In this document: positions 50,623 to 62,492 of the stretch, one piece after another
How positions within the stretch are numbered: position 1 is the stretch's first letter
How the letters are laid out: every line of letters starts with the position of its first letter
NCBI RefSeq assembly: GCF_910592395.1
Contig: NC_088311.1
Coordinates: 22,536,646-22,600,645 of the forward strand
Length of the DNA stretch: 64,000 nucleotides
Direction of reading: 5' to 3'
Source: Lineus longissimus
Lineage: Eukaryota > Nemertea > Pilidiophora > Heteronemertea > Lineidae
Program-made: the position numbers and the translations under genes
The notes under the pieces: model-generated
Told to the model about the DNA's origin: nothing
What the model saw: the letters and a program-made list of their open reading frames with translations, nothing else
Database searches by the model: none

Positions 50623-53216
50623 TATGGTACGCAGCTTACGATTTCTGAGAAAATGTTCACGAATGTTTTGTGTTTCGCTGTTTACGTTTCGAGAGGAAAA
50701 GTGACCAAAGAAAAAAATTGTAACGGCCTTTCTTTGTTTTGACGCCTCGTTTTCTGCATGAAATTCCTAAACTGGATGACTTGCGCCCGGTTAGGTCAGA
50801 ATAAGTAAAATTCATCGGGCAAAGCTAAACATCTTAGTTTAGTATCAACAGCTAGGGGGTGTTAGGATGAGGAGAGCTAGGGTCAACACAGCCAGATAAG
50901 CCCACAGTAAAATACACGAGAAAGTTAGTTACACCTCAGAAAGTTTCAATGAACAGGCGCTAGTCGCTTTTAACGAACATTTAAAAGCATTTGATACACA
51001 TGAATAGGGTTAAGAAAACGGCCCAAAGACATGGTGTTAAAGTTGTAACAAAATTAACTTGAACTTTGCTTTTTGGATTATGGGCTCTATTGGTGTGGTA
51101 ACGATCATCATGTTTTTCATTCAGCAAACCAAAGTGTAAATTTAAGTACGTTTATCATCAGAAACTCCTTGTGAATTTTGATCCTGTCTTCACCCCACGA
51201 ACCCCCAGCCCACCCTGCTCAATATTAACCAGTATTTAACCGCATCCGCAATCATGTTCATACTGGTATATGACGGCAGGAAGCGGTGGGGGCGAGCGTG
51301 GAAGAACAGACTCTTTGAAAGAAAAACAAAAATTCGATCCTAAAATGATACATTGTCCCCAAAACCTGCAATGAGGAGCTCGAGATGAGGAGATAGTTTC
51401 TGATAAAAGTTATTCAGAATTTTGTTTGTTTTTCAATCCCGCTTTTGAAATAGGATATCGATGTTCACGACTGGTAAGTTAACCAACCCGAGGTCAGTCA
51501 AAACAATTACCAAATAAACCGATAAGATACACCAATATATAAAGACGAAATCTCCACCGGGGAAAGAGCCGGTACAACCAGCTTAGTGTCGTTCCCGGCC
51601 CCCCTAGGCCTTGATCAGCTCACTGCACCCTGACACCCCTAGGCCTTATTCGGGACACTGAATATTCGCCTGATTTCACCAGATTATTCTGTGATATGGT
51701 TTTAATGTTTTGATCCTCTGTTTTGACCCCTTGGCTGAATTTCCTTTCTGGGTCGATGAGCTCCTAACCCATTTCTTGCTGGATTTGCTTTCCTTGGTAG
51801 ACCCTTCTGAACTAATATATGCTTTCGCCGCACTTATCACATGTAGGCCTTTGACGCAGCATCGGGTGAAGAACAAGGCTAGGTTGCGGATTTTGGCTAA
51901 TATCGCCAATGATGTAGATGTACAAACACAATAGTTGCGATATGAGACAAATGCTTCTTTCTGCCTATAGTTTGGCAAACGGCAGAAGGATTTTCGAGGA
52001 ATTTGAATTTTTCTTTAGTGGTGCCACCCCGTGATAAAAGGGTGAACTGAGAAAAATGACCGAGGCGTACCGAAGTTCTGATGTAGAAGTTACTCTTAAA
52101 TTTTGGATAAAAAGCAAACACATTCATACTGATTTATAATTGTTAAATATGCCAGTGAACTCTCTTACACGCATAGAACTATCCAAAGGTAAATATAAGT
52201 GGTCAAGAATTAGAATTAGGTACAAAATATAGAAAGTCTATCAACAAAGCGATTATATTATTGCATCCTGTACTTGTGTTTGAAACTTTACAGAACTAAT
52301 TTTACAAAAAATGAGCTAACTTTGTTTTTTCGAAACAAACCCCCTAGTGATCAAATAAAAACAGGCGGAAATCGTTCAAAATTATTCCCGAGGCGATGTA
52401 GCAATTGTACATTGTTCTTACGCACGCCTTTGTCCTCAAAAAAGTGAAACGTCAAAACAAAAATGATTAAGAAATCGTTTAGAAATATAGATCTTGATAG
52501 CACCGACCTAAGAGAAAGCGAAGAGTCGAAGTGTTCGGGCTTGCGGCCGCCAGGCATACACATGTCATGAATTCACGTCGCCTCAAAGCGGACACTCAAA
52601 TATTTCTTCATCGTTGGTGCATTGTTAGGAGTTTTGTCAGTCATTTTTTCTACTTGGCATGTGCATTTGTTAGAAACGTCACATTGTCCGTAGATGTGCT
52701 GGCAGAATGGCAGTCCGGAATTTGACTCTCTCCTGCAGCAAGTGACTGAAAGGTAGGATTAGAATGCAAAAAAATGCGATATTTTTCTGTTGAGCCTTCG
52801 AAGTAACGTCTCGTGCTCTATCTTATAAAACCAGTGGTCGGGGCTTTATCCCCCCATCTGCCGTCAGATATCGCCCAGTCACAGATTACGAAAAGAAATA
52901 AGTAAGGATATACTAAAGCTTAATCAGCAGTCAGATATGGCAAAAAACCGTCCAAGGACGGACTTCAGCTCGGGACCCTTTTACAGTCCAGCGCCATCTA
53001 TCATAAAAGTGTCAAACTGAATTCGGAATGGAAGGCGTTTGAGCCAAATACAAACATGTGTCGCCTTTATCAAGCGATGATGACCTTATGACCTGACCTG
53101 GAAGGTGGAAAATTTCTGCACCACCACCATCTTTCTTTAATTCAAGGAACTGAATTCTCGTGAGGTCCAACAACCTCTTCATCCGAAGGCTACTTGATGA
53201 GCCATTACACTTTTTT

Positions 53217-53239
53217 AAATTATATATATATAATTATAT
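53217..53239. repeat. AT-rich microsatellite
   Basis: A TA dinucleotide run that continues into TAATTATATT. Simple sequence, no function inferred. Confidence 0.8.
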
Positions 53240-56200
53240 TTCAAAAACCACTTTGGCGACATGATCTCGCCGATATTCATGTGTGCTAACAGCTTCAGAA
53301 AGCTATCGATCATTTCCAATGGTCAAATCGTGCTTAAACTAGAACATTATTAGCAGGACGTGGTATACCTCTGTCAGATATCAACAAGAGTCAGTACGAA
53401 TGGTTGGTTAGCCCCACCCTCAGATGTTGGCCCGCCAACCTATTCGATTACTACAGAGATAAAAGACAATGGCTAACTAAGTTATCTGGTATATCGTCTC
53501 ACAGACCGGAACAATAGGAAGAGGGCGCCCAGTCATAACAGTAATCTGGTGGCGTAATGAAAACCCGACAAGACAGATTTGCACAATAAGACAATATGGA
53601 GGGGTACTAACTACCGTGATGATATAATGACCTGCTCTCAGATGTTCTAATTGCCTTTAGATATAATGGTACCATATCGCACAAATTGTGCCTTTGATCA
53701 AGAAAATTATCAGAATGGTATAAGCCTTTGTTTTCTTTTTCGTTATTATTGTTCCGATATATCCATTTGATTTGGGCATAGACTTTGACATTGTAGTTCT
53801 GAATCAATTCAATTTTTATTACCTAGAGGCTAACATACATCTCTGAACTATACTAATGATGTCAAATTTCACCGATTACCATTGCATTCATGAGTACTGC
53901 AAAGACAGTGTCCAAACCAAATTGATTTTTGTTTCGTCTGGCGAATACTTATCTATTTTTTGATTTTGGAATATGAATTTATTATTCTTTGCCGATAACC
54001 TTAATCAATCATCATGTATTCTGAGAAGTATAACATACACATTTGTCTAATATTGTCTGATATTGTCCGATCATCATCATCTTATTCCTCACCGTAACCA
54101 TACGCGATCAAAACCTCTCCATTATCTAACAAATTACTGCCATTGTCTTCGAGCACAAATTTTACCAGAGACATTAAAATTGTTGACATGAACGAAGCCG
54201 TCGGAAAGTTTCAGGGAAGTTCATGACACCCGGAGCGTGTTTTTGGTAAATTGTCCCAAACCGACAGAACATGATACAATTAAATGATGAAAAATGGTCG
54301 CTGTACCCAAAAGGGCGCTGAGGGCGTGAGGCATTATCTCATTGCATTACACAGCATTAGTTAATTGCGCTTACGTAAATCACGTCACATTCTATTCAAA
54401 ATTATGACTTAACTTCCCCACGTTTTGTCATGGACCTAGGGCAGGAAAAGTTTCAAAATATAACTTGTGTACGAATTTCGTTAATTAACTGAACGTTGGC
54501 CTGCTATTTTTACTTCGGGCGGAGTAACCACAAAAGTTACGCGGTTTGGGTGCTATTTGCAAGAAGAATGATAACAAGTAATTGATTCTTTTAGAGTTTC
54601 TCTGCTCAAGCCTGCAAGAAGTATATGATAACCGGCGGAACTCCCCATCGCGTTGAAAGAACAATGAAATATGATAGATAAATTTATCATAAGACGGTTT
54701 TGCTCTATTTCATTAGTAAAAATAACAATGCGTGGTTTCAGGGGGGAAAATGGGGCATTTGATGGTTTTGAGGTTTTCTTCGCAGGAGTTACATCATCAA
54801 TTGAACCCTTACGGGGTTTCCGTGACCAACTCACGCAACTTCTGGGCGATTATCTCATAACGCCCCTCACCTCGCAATAACTCCCAACAATGCAAATACC
54901 ACATTGTTAGTAATATCCTTGTTTGCACCCCCAGGTTGCAGCCACAAGGTGAGATCTTGTTTACTATATGTCACAGGCAATGTGGTTGTTGATTCCCGAA
55001 TCATGTGAGTACTGATATTACAAGAGTGTATTCAACCGCGGGCGACAACAAATAGCCTAGTTCTTGTCAGGCTGTCACCGTGTTATCATCATCAGAAAAG
55101 GGTCAAGGAAAACATGAATACGTGTTGATTATTTGGAGGTAAAGGGCATGTAGACGCAGTCAGTAGAAGTAACGATATCTAAAATGAAAGTTAGACGTAG
55201 CTACATCAATGCAAAAAAGGTCATCTTGTTCCACCAGCACGTATGTGGGTCGTGCTCATCATAAAAAGGCTAATGACAGCATGATATATTTTTCTTTAAA
55301 ACAACTATCAATAAACACCCTGTACTTTCGTCCCTGAAAGGACCTGACAGATTTAACATAAGTTTCTGTCAACCGTGAAAGTCTTCGACTTGCTTTTTTA
55401 TTGTTTTAAATCTTTATTTCTACATGAAGACAAAATCTAGGACTGCACACTTTATGATTCGGCAAATAACGCCCCAGGGTAACAAGATTGCATTTTGATA
55501 CGAGACTAACTCGGTTACACCTCAGTCCACGGGGTTACCTCTGGGACAAAATTTGTGCTCAGCTCCCCTATAATTTAAATCTTATTTGAAACAATATACT
55601 CTCTAGTGATTGTGTGAACAGACACCTTTGATAAAGTTAGAAATTAAAAGGGTAACTCGCGGTGCATTTGCCTGAACAAATATCCAGCCAATCAGCTGGC
55701 GACATGTTGAAAGTCACGCAAAACAGAAACAAGTTGAAACACTATATTTACAATGTTTATGGTCGTTGCCATGGAAACAGATTTCGCCATTTATTTCGAC
55801 AAATCAAATCCTTGCACTTGTCGGAAAACATATTTATACATTTTTTAGCCTGGGGGAATACAGTATTTCATTTGTTGGAGTGAAGAAACAAATCAAACTT
55901 ATAAACTGCCCAGTGAATGAAATAACAGTCAACGGTCAACTGTATTCTAAAACACATTCGTTACAATGTTTCATTTTTCTCATGGATCACCGAGACCCCT
56001 AACCGTATACATATTCCTCTGAGGCCTTAGTATTATCAGCGGCAGATCTAGAGGTCGGAACAAAATTTCTAGAATTAGCATCCGGCTGGTACTGTATTGC
56101 GCGGATGAAAGCCACTTACATCATTGAAGTACAAAATGTATATATGTCTGGCTTGATCCGCGTAGCTTTCTAAGGCTTCAAACACAGACTGGCAGGAAGT

Positions 56201-58436
56201 TGGACCTTGGTATAATTTGATAAACCACGGTCTAGCGGCGTAGAAAATAGAAAAAAACAACGGCCGGTGTCCACGGCGTTTGAAGGCCATAAAAGGTTGT
56301 ACAAGCGTAAGCGACAGCGGGCATGATTACGAGTGCGGGTCATCATGTCCCCGTCAATGGAGAGAAATGAACACAAATAATCAATTAACTAACTTTGTGT
56401 ACAATATCGGATGCATATCAGCATATCTGCAGTGCCCTCTGCATAGGAACTGTGTAATAATGACAGTGACGACAAAGTGTAAGTTTTAGACATCTCGTGA
56501 GAGAGAGTTTAATCAATGATGCCTGAATTGAATGTCATCAGTCTCTATAGAACCATACCTTAATTCGTCATAGGAAAGGACACATTTTCCAAGCGGTCAT
56601 TTAGAACTGTAACACTGTTAACAACTCGCGTTACATAATGTGTATGGCAAATGTAAAATCACATGTAATTGGGTTTAAATAAAATTATTAAATACTAAAC
56701 TCTTGTAATCTAAAATGAAATTGCCTACCTCGATGTCAAGAGAAAACATAGTCCACGTTAGAGCTGAGTGTATAATGCTCCCGTTGGTGTAAGCGATCTC
56801 TGATGTTCGTCGACGGCAACACGAGATATCTTGATAGACAAACGAGAAGGGCTGAGGGCAACCGTGGGGTCTGCTGTTTTACTTGCCAAGGGATCGTGAC
56901 GGCATAGCCTAATGTATTTATGCAGCCTGTTTTCTCGCACTATGGGTATCACCAGTCATAATCGTCTAATTGTTGAGTGGAGAAATTCTATTCAGATTAT
57001 TTAATATATTATACAATGATATCATAATTTTATATGTCGATTCATAGTACATGGGGCGGGGTATTGCCCATTTTATGAGTTGTCACCACTGTACGCAAAA
57101 GAAGCTCAAAATGGGTCATTTATTTTGTTAAATAGGCCGGATGGTATATGTAAAAGGAAGAAACTTTCAAATTTTTAGCACTAGATTTTAAACAGGATCA
57201 AAGCAGATGATTGCCAAAAGTGGTCAGAAACTTTACAATAAGCATTCAAGCTCCTGTGCTGTACAATTTGGAAGTTCAGGGGTGATTTCAGCAGTAATGA
57301 GTTGTCTGAAATTTTACATCATCTGCTTCATGTAGTGATGTGTGGCAGAAATAACTGTCGTTTTCTTTCTGAATGGCCCGCGAATACTGCAAACTCGACC
57401 AGGAGCTACACAGTCGCTTCTCTAACTTATCTACGGAAAGATAGGAGGGTGCGACGGCTCTTGATCGAGGGTACAGTAATCTTACGTTCATTTGCAGTGT
57501 CATTTCGTTGAACCGTGTGTGGAGGCGGTTTAAACCGAGTAATGAGAGAAAACAGCTCAAAATATGATTCACTCATGTTGAGGGATTTGTTTGCGTTTGG
57601 TTCCGGAGGCGTTGTATTCGACAATGGGGAAATGTAACAGGCCCGGAAACAAAGGCTCGGTGAATCTCAAAACGGGTATACATGTATCGAGTAGAACATC
57701 TATGCTCTATAATTCGCAATATTTTTCTGGGCAACTTGCTGGGGGAATGTTGATTAACAGATAAAATGTAAATACCAAATGAATGAATGGTATTTCAAAT
57801 CATAGCAGCTACAACCCACGAGCTAGAGCGAAAGATAGTGACACAGCCGTAAGAGTAGATTTTCTGTTGTAGAAGAAGAAAGTTGGCACATTTCTTGCTA
57901 CATTTTGAAAATGCCCGCAGCCTAGCTGCGATGTGGAAAACGAATCTGCTGGACAGTCAGGGGCAAAGGTTTAGCAGGGTGACGATAATGTTTCCCCATT
58001 GCGCACATAATGCCCACCGCAATCTGCGCGATACATGACAATTGTAACTGATTGCAACTCAACAATGAATCAGGTTGCAATCTGAAGCGGCGGGCATAAC
58101 AAGAATGAACAAGAATGAACAAGAAAAATATGAAACTGTGGCAGTCAGGTTTAGTTAGCCATATCTGATGTAGATGGCGACATGATGCGTTGGATATTTT
58201 CTGAATTCTAGGTCTCCACTGTCCAAGGACAAGGCGAGAACATCACATTCTCCTGAATCTCGAACGTTATGGCTGTTCTTGATCTACTCATTGGTATGTT
58301 GTAGAAAAACCGAGATCTCTGAATTCGACAAGTCAGGGGGCATTTTCTGCACGAGAACAAATTCCATGTACGTGGCATTACAGAGCATCAGGGCTGCTGC
58401 AGCTTGGCAAACATAACTTAAACGCGCTTCTTCAAA

Positions 58437-58515
58437 TAACGCGCCGAAAAAACTGCGCGCCGGATACGGAACCTTATTGAGAAATGGTTTGGATGGTGCA
58501 TTGTGGGTAGGCAAC
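58437..58515 (+). promoter_or_regulatory. MRPL15 promoter-proximal region
   Basis: The 80 bp before the MRPL15 start codon hold CpG-rich words typical of housekeeping promoters. TAACGCGCCGAAAA and CTGCGCGCCGG (58437-58463) resemble E2F-type sites. GCATTGTGGGTA (58498-58509) resembles part of the ZNF143/SBS element common at mitochondrial ribosomal protein genes. No TATA box is evident. The transcription start is not visible directly and is inferred to lie in this interval. Confidence 0.4.
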
Positions 58516-60692
58516 ATGGCCGGAATCGATAAAGCGCTTTCGATTATTCGAACTCTGCCAAGAGTCGCTCTCAATAACATCAGGAACTTACCGGGCGCTG
58601 ATAAAAAGGTTCAACTCAATCCTTGATACCCACTTTAAGTAATTCATGTGCTATTTCAAAAATCAACGCGCTGTCTGTTGCAGAAGCGTGGCATTTTATG
58701 TGTGCAGAATTCATCCGAGAAAGGGATGTGGCCCTTTTGGCTGGAAAGGTCTTTTACTCTTTATGGGGATTGTATCTATTGTCGGACATCATAATTTCAA
58801 TTACTGTATCATACCTACTCATTATTAGTTGAATTTACTGAAATTGAACAAGGCCCTATCGAGTGTTTTCATTGTGAGCCATGTTGGTGGGTAGAACAAT
58901 GATTTGTCGTGCGTCATTTGGGCTTGCTTTCTTTGTCGGATTTTGTCTGTCCCTCCAGTCCAGGCTCCAGCATGGCAGGTGATGATGTCACGTGAAACCA
59001 CTTTTTATCACTATGAGGGTCTCTGAACCAAACCTGGGACATATAAATAGGACAACTGTATTCTATTCCTACTAACTAAGTTAAATTCATGTCTACTTTC
59101 AGAAAAGAATCCGACTGGGCAAGCACCATGGCATGAAATGTGGTCGAGGAGATGCAGGACAGAATCACAAGGGCAACTTGCCCTACCTGGGACATGCAGG
59201 AGGGGCATCACCCTTCTACCTGAAAATTCCCAAAGAACCTTATTATAAAGGGCATCAGTAAGTAGAGTCCACTCGCCTTTGAATGAGCATAATGTACTCT
59301 TTCTATAGGAAGTGTGTCTCAAAATAATCCTGCCCCAGGCTGGCACTACCGGTAGAATAGTTAGCCGAGTTTTTGCAATGTGTGGGTACAACAGGTATTC
59401 CCCCGTGGCCACAAACAATCTGTAAATGTCTGATGTTTCTAAGAACTGTAATCAAGGGGTATACAATAGGTGTTGTGTGTACCCCAGGCCCAGTCCACTC
59501 GCCATTTTGTCCTTTACAGGTCTAGCTCTGGTGTATGTGCTGAATGTACCAGTTCCTTGATACCTCCAATTCCTCTGTTGAGACTAAAGATAGGAGTCAA
59601 TCACTGTAACTTGCACTTTGATACAAGCCTTGGTCAGTATAAGCCATGATTAAAGTGTAGTTTGCTTGTGTTTCAGTCTGAGGAGGGAGTATCCACCCTT
59701 GTCGATGTTGGAACTTCAGCGTATGATAGACCTTGGTCTAATTGACCCAGATGAGCCCATCGACCTGTCTGTGATCTGCAACACCAAGCGTAAATCCCTT
59801 AAGCCACTGCAAAGACATTATGGATTCAATTTGACGGACGAGGTAGATGAATTTGAATGTTGAGAATGTTGGCACAACCGTCGCAATTACCAAGAGTCCT
59901 TGATGTGGTTTTCCCAAACACTTCAGTCATTTTCTCCTCAGATGGGGTCATTTCCACAGTTAGCCTAGCTGTAAACACCTAATCGTCTCGGAATGACAGG
60001 GTTCCAACAATCTGATGATTTGAGGAGTTTTCAATTGAGCGAGAACCTTGAAAATTTGTCCCTTGTTCAAGCTCCTTGTGTTGCAGATTTCGAGATAGAA
60101 ATGTAATGCTGGGTAAATCTAATCATGACCAAAGTATCAGTTATATGTAGAAGCCTTTTTTTGTGGTGAGACCTTGTCTTTCTTTTGTCAGAAGGGAAAG
60201 CTAACATATCCAGGTCATTGTAATTTTCAGGGTGCTGACATATTTGATGCCAAGATCAACATCGAGGTTCAGTGGACCAATGAAGTGACCATAGCAGCAA
60301 TCGAGAAAAATGGTGGTACAATCACATCTCGGTTCTTCGACATGGTTGCACTACAGGCAATGATTGATCCTGTCGCCTGGTTCAAGAAGGGACGACCTAT
60401 CCCAAGATGCAAACTACCGCCCCAGGATGCCGTGGCACATTACTCCGATGCAAAAAATCGAGGTTACTTGGCAGATCCTGATGAAATTAGGGAGAAAAGA
60501 ATCACTTTAGCTCAGAAATATGGTTATATTTTACCTGATATATCCAAGGACCCTATGTTTGATAAGCTTATGTTGAGGAAAGATCCAAGACAAATATTTT
60601 ATGGACTTGCACCAGGATGGGTGGTGAACTTGAAGGACAGAAAAATACTGAAACCAAAAGATCCAGAATTTATGGAGTATTATAATTCTTAG
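58516..60692 (+). CDS. MRPL15: Mitochondrial large ribosomal subunit protein uL15m (MRPL15)
   Basis: A structural protein of the mitochondrial large ribosomal subunit (uL15 family), made in the cytosol and imported. The coding exons are 58516-58608, 59103-59257, 59677-59842 and 60231-60692: 876 nt, 291 residues, close to the ~296 of mammals. Residues 1-31 form a basic, Leu/Ile-rich leader that suits mitochondrial targeting. Residues 43-47 (KCGRG) are the Gly/Arg motif of the L15 N-terminal arm. Family blocks follow: PIDLSV in exon 3, GADIFDAKINIEVQ and AAIEKNGG early in exon 4, GYLADP (216-221), KYGYILPD (234-241) and GLAPGWVVNLKD (263-274). Introns are 494, 419 and 388 bp with AG acceptors; reading-frame phases are 0, 2 and 0. 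The start is the first ATG in frame with exon 2 and gives the expected MAG leader. The first donor (AAG|GTTCAA) is weak, but an in-frame TGA at 58624 means exon 1 must end before it. A TACTAAC branch-point word lies at 59070. The gene is convergent with PITHD1. Confidence 0.97.
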
Positions 60693-60980
60693 GGATACAT
60701 ATTGGTACCAGTGCTCTTGTGACAGCTTTGCCCTAGATTTTTAGTTGTGCTTCTTGGACTTGGCTAAAATGTCTACAGTATTTTACCTATTATGACCTCT
60801 ACATGCAAGATGGGTCATCATGATCAAAGAGCAGTGGTGATTTCAAGTGATTTTCCTGGTGGCAGTTAAAATAGTCATGTTTAGGAAAACCCTTTCTTGG
60901 AATTGTAGTAAGTGTCAAGGTCATGAATGCTGACATTTGAGGGGTGGAAATGTAATTGTTACTTTGTTTGGTTTGGAAGA

Positions 60981-60986
60981 AATAAA
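60981..60986 (+). promoter_or_regulatory. Candidate MRPL15 poly(A) signal (proximal)
   Basis: First AATAAA after the MRPL15 stop codon, giving a 3' UTR of roughly 300 nt. A second AATAAA lies at 61292, and I cannot tell which is used. Confidence 0.5.
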
Positions 60987-61280
60987 TGTCTGGGTTTTGA
61001 AAGAATATCAATTGTTGAATTTGTCCTTTATCTTGGTGGTACCAGCTGCCATCGATCACAAACAGCTATTACTCAATCGAGGATGAAGAGGCTATCCTAT
61101 GTCTGGAGCTGCACCTAATTTTCTCGGGACGATCTGACCAGGGTCTAGGATAACGCTATGACCTGGTAATCCCCCCGTCTGCTGGCATTTACTTCCTGCG
61201 GTGGTTTACTCGCGCCACTGGCCCAGCAGGGGTCAGCGAAACTGCAAGATTGTGACCATTGCAGACCACAGTCAATACAT

Positions 61281-61400
61281 TGGGTGATATGAATAAAGAC
61301 TAGCGAATGCTTATACTTCAATTTTGTACAGAAAGGCCTAGTGTAAATGTACGCGGAGTTTTAGAAAAAAGCATTTGCTAGTCTTTATTCATATCACCCA
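61281..61400. repeat. 120-bp inverted-repeat element between convergent genes
   Basis: Two 32-bp arms (61281-61312 and 61369-61400), beginning TGGGTGATATGAATAAAGAC, match at 31 of 32 positions around a 56-bp interior. It looks like a small non-autonomous foldback transposon. Each arm carries AATAAA in outward-to-inward orientation: 61292-61297 on the + strand and 61384-61389 on the - strand. The element therefore supplies possible poly(A) signals for both converging genes. No clear target duplication is visible. Confidence 0.75.
61292..61297 (+). promoter_or_regulatory. Candidate MRPL15 poly(A) signal (distal)
   Basis: AATAAA inside the left arm of the inverted-repeat element, 600 bp past the MRPL15 stop. 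An alternative to the signal at 60981. Confidence 0.35.
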
Positions 61401-61832
61401 TTGCCTTCATGTTGCCAACAAGGAGTAACATGAAAAGTGTTGAGCTGCACTTACCAAAGCCTTGTATGAGTAGTCTTGGATAAATTGTCAGGTTGTGTCG
61501 GGGACTCCATGCAGATGAATATAAGGTACGATTCCCAATCCCCCGTCAATCATTGTAAAGCCAGGTGAGACATCACACATTTGTTTATGTACGACACAGT
61601 ATATTTTAAATATTCGGCCATGTGCAATCATAGCCCGATGAAGCAATCCCAAACCAGTGATTAAGCTGAACCGTACTGAACAGTAGACTGGAACAGTTGA
61701 ATCAGCAAGCGATAGCCTGATTGGCCTATTTCCAACTGAACTGGCCATTTGGGGATCCCTGTCAGACTATTACTATCGGGTCCGGCTCACAACACACATA
61801 CTCAGAACAAAACTCAGCTTATCACAAATACT

Positions 61833-61838
61833 TTTATT
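61833..61838 (-). promoter_or_regulatory. Candidate PITHD1 poly(A) signal
   Basis: TTTATT on the + strand is AATAAA on the minus strand. It is the first such hexamer I find after the PITHD1 stop codon, implying a 3' UTR of about 680 nt that ends near 61805-61825. Confidence 0.5.
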
Positions 61839-62492
61839 TCATCTTTTAAACCACTGAGGGTTTTATCAACCTATGGAGGAGAAATGAACACAATTTTTGT
61901 ATCAAATGTTTAACAAAAAGCAGTGAAACAGCAGGCTACTTCTTTACAATATAACACAGTTTAGATTCAGTATATTACACAACAAGCACTACAAGTAGTT
62001 GTAGGCTATACACCTAAGAACTTTCAATTTTTCACAAGCACTTTTAAAAGCAATTCAGCCACGTGTGACATAGCTGATGTACAATGTAAAAGTAATGGGT
62101 GCTTCAAATGAATGAAATGAAAACACTTTATACATGATTATATCAAGCAGAGTATTATACCAAGTAGGTAGGTCTGTACATGATATATGTTGACTGACCA
62201 AATTTCGTGATGCAAATGACTCAATAACATGTTCTCTTTCAACAGGCAAGTACTTCATAGAAGTAAATGAGATAATTCATGCAATAATAGGACAACAACT
62301 TCACAACAACTTGGTCTGATTAAATAGCCGCAAAAGTTTTCAAATATTCTTGGTGTCATTACTTTTTCTCCATCCAGCTCAAACTTAAAGACATTTCAAA
62401 CTCCTGCAGGAATAGTATCCTTCGGCTGAAATTAGGTTGAAGGTTCCAAGGTCAGATATCGGGATCTTTTAGACATCCATGATTGTTTCGTA
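61839..62492 (-). other. Probable PITHD1 3' UTR
   Basis: AT-rich non-coding sequence between the PITHD1 stop codon and its first candidate poly(A) signal. A minus-strand ATTTCAG at about 62430 resembles a 3' splice site followed by a 22-codon open frame. I take this as chance because the upstream PITHD1 exon already ends in a proper stop. Confidence 0.5.

Larger units (their letters stand above)
45846..58436. other. Gene-poor stretch upstream of MRPL15
   Basis: No recognised gene in about 12.6 kb. The largest open frame is 132 codons at 46793-47191 (+), in a more GC-rich patch and unfamiliar. Simple repeats are noted separately. CACCCCTAGGCCTT-like words repeat at 51603 and 51636, and AAGAATGAAC is tandemly repeated at 58101-58124. 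On the minus strand just upstream of MRPL15, a 98-codon frame (58284-58580) overlaps its promoter and first exon and is probably a shadow. Confidence 0.4.

Noticed and set aside
58284-58580. 98-codon minus-strand frame diverging from MRPL15
   Set aside because: It overlaps the MRPL15 promoter and first exon in antisense, is unrecognised and has no clear splice sites. A divergent gene is possible but unsupported.
62330-62440. Possible extra minus-strand terminal exon after ATTTCAG
   Set aside because: The PITHD1 frame already ends at the stop codon at 62493-62495 with the expected C-terminus, and the 22-codon peptide here has no match to the family.
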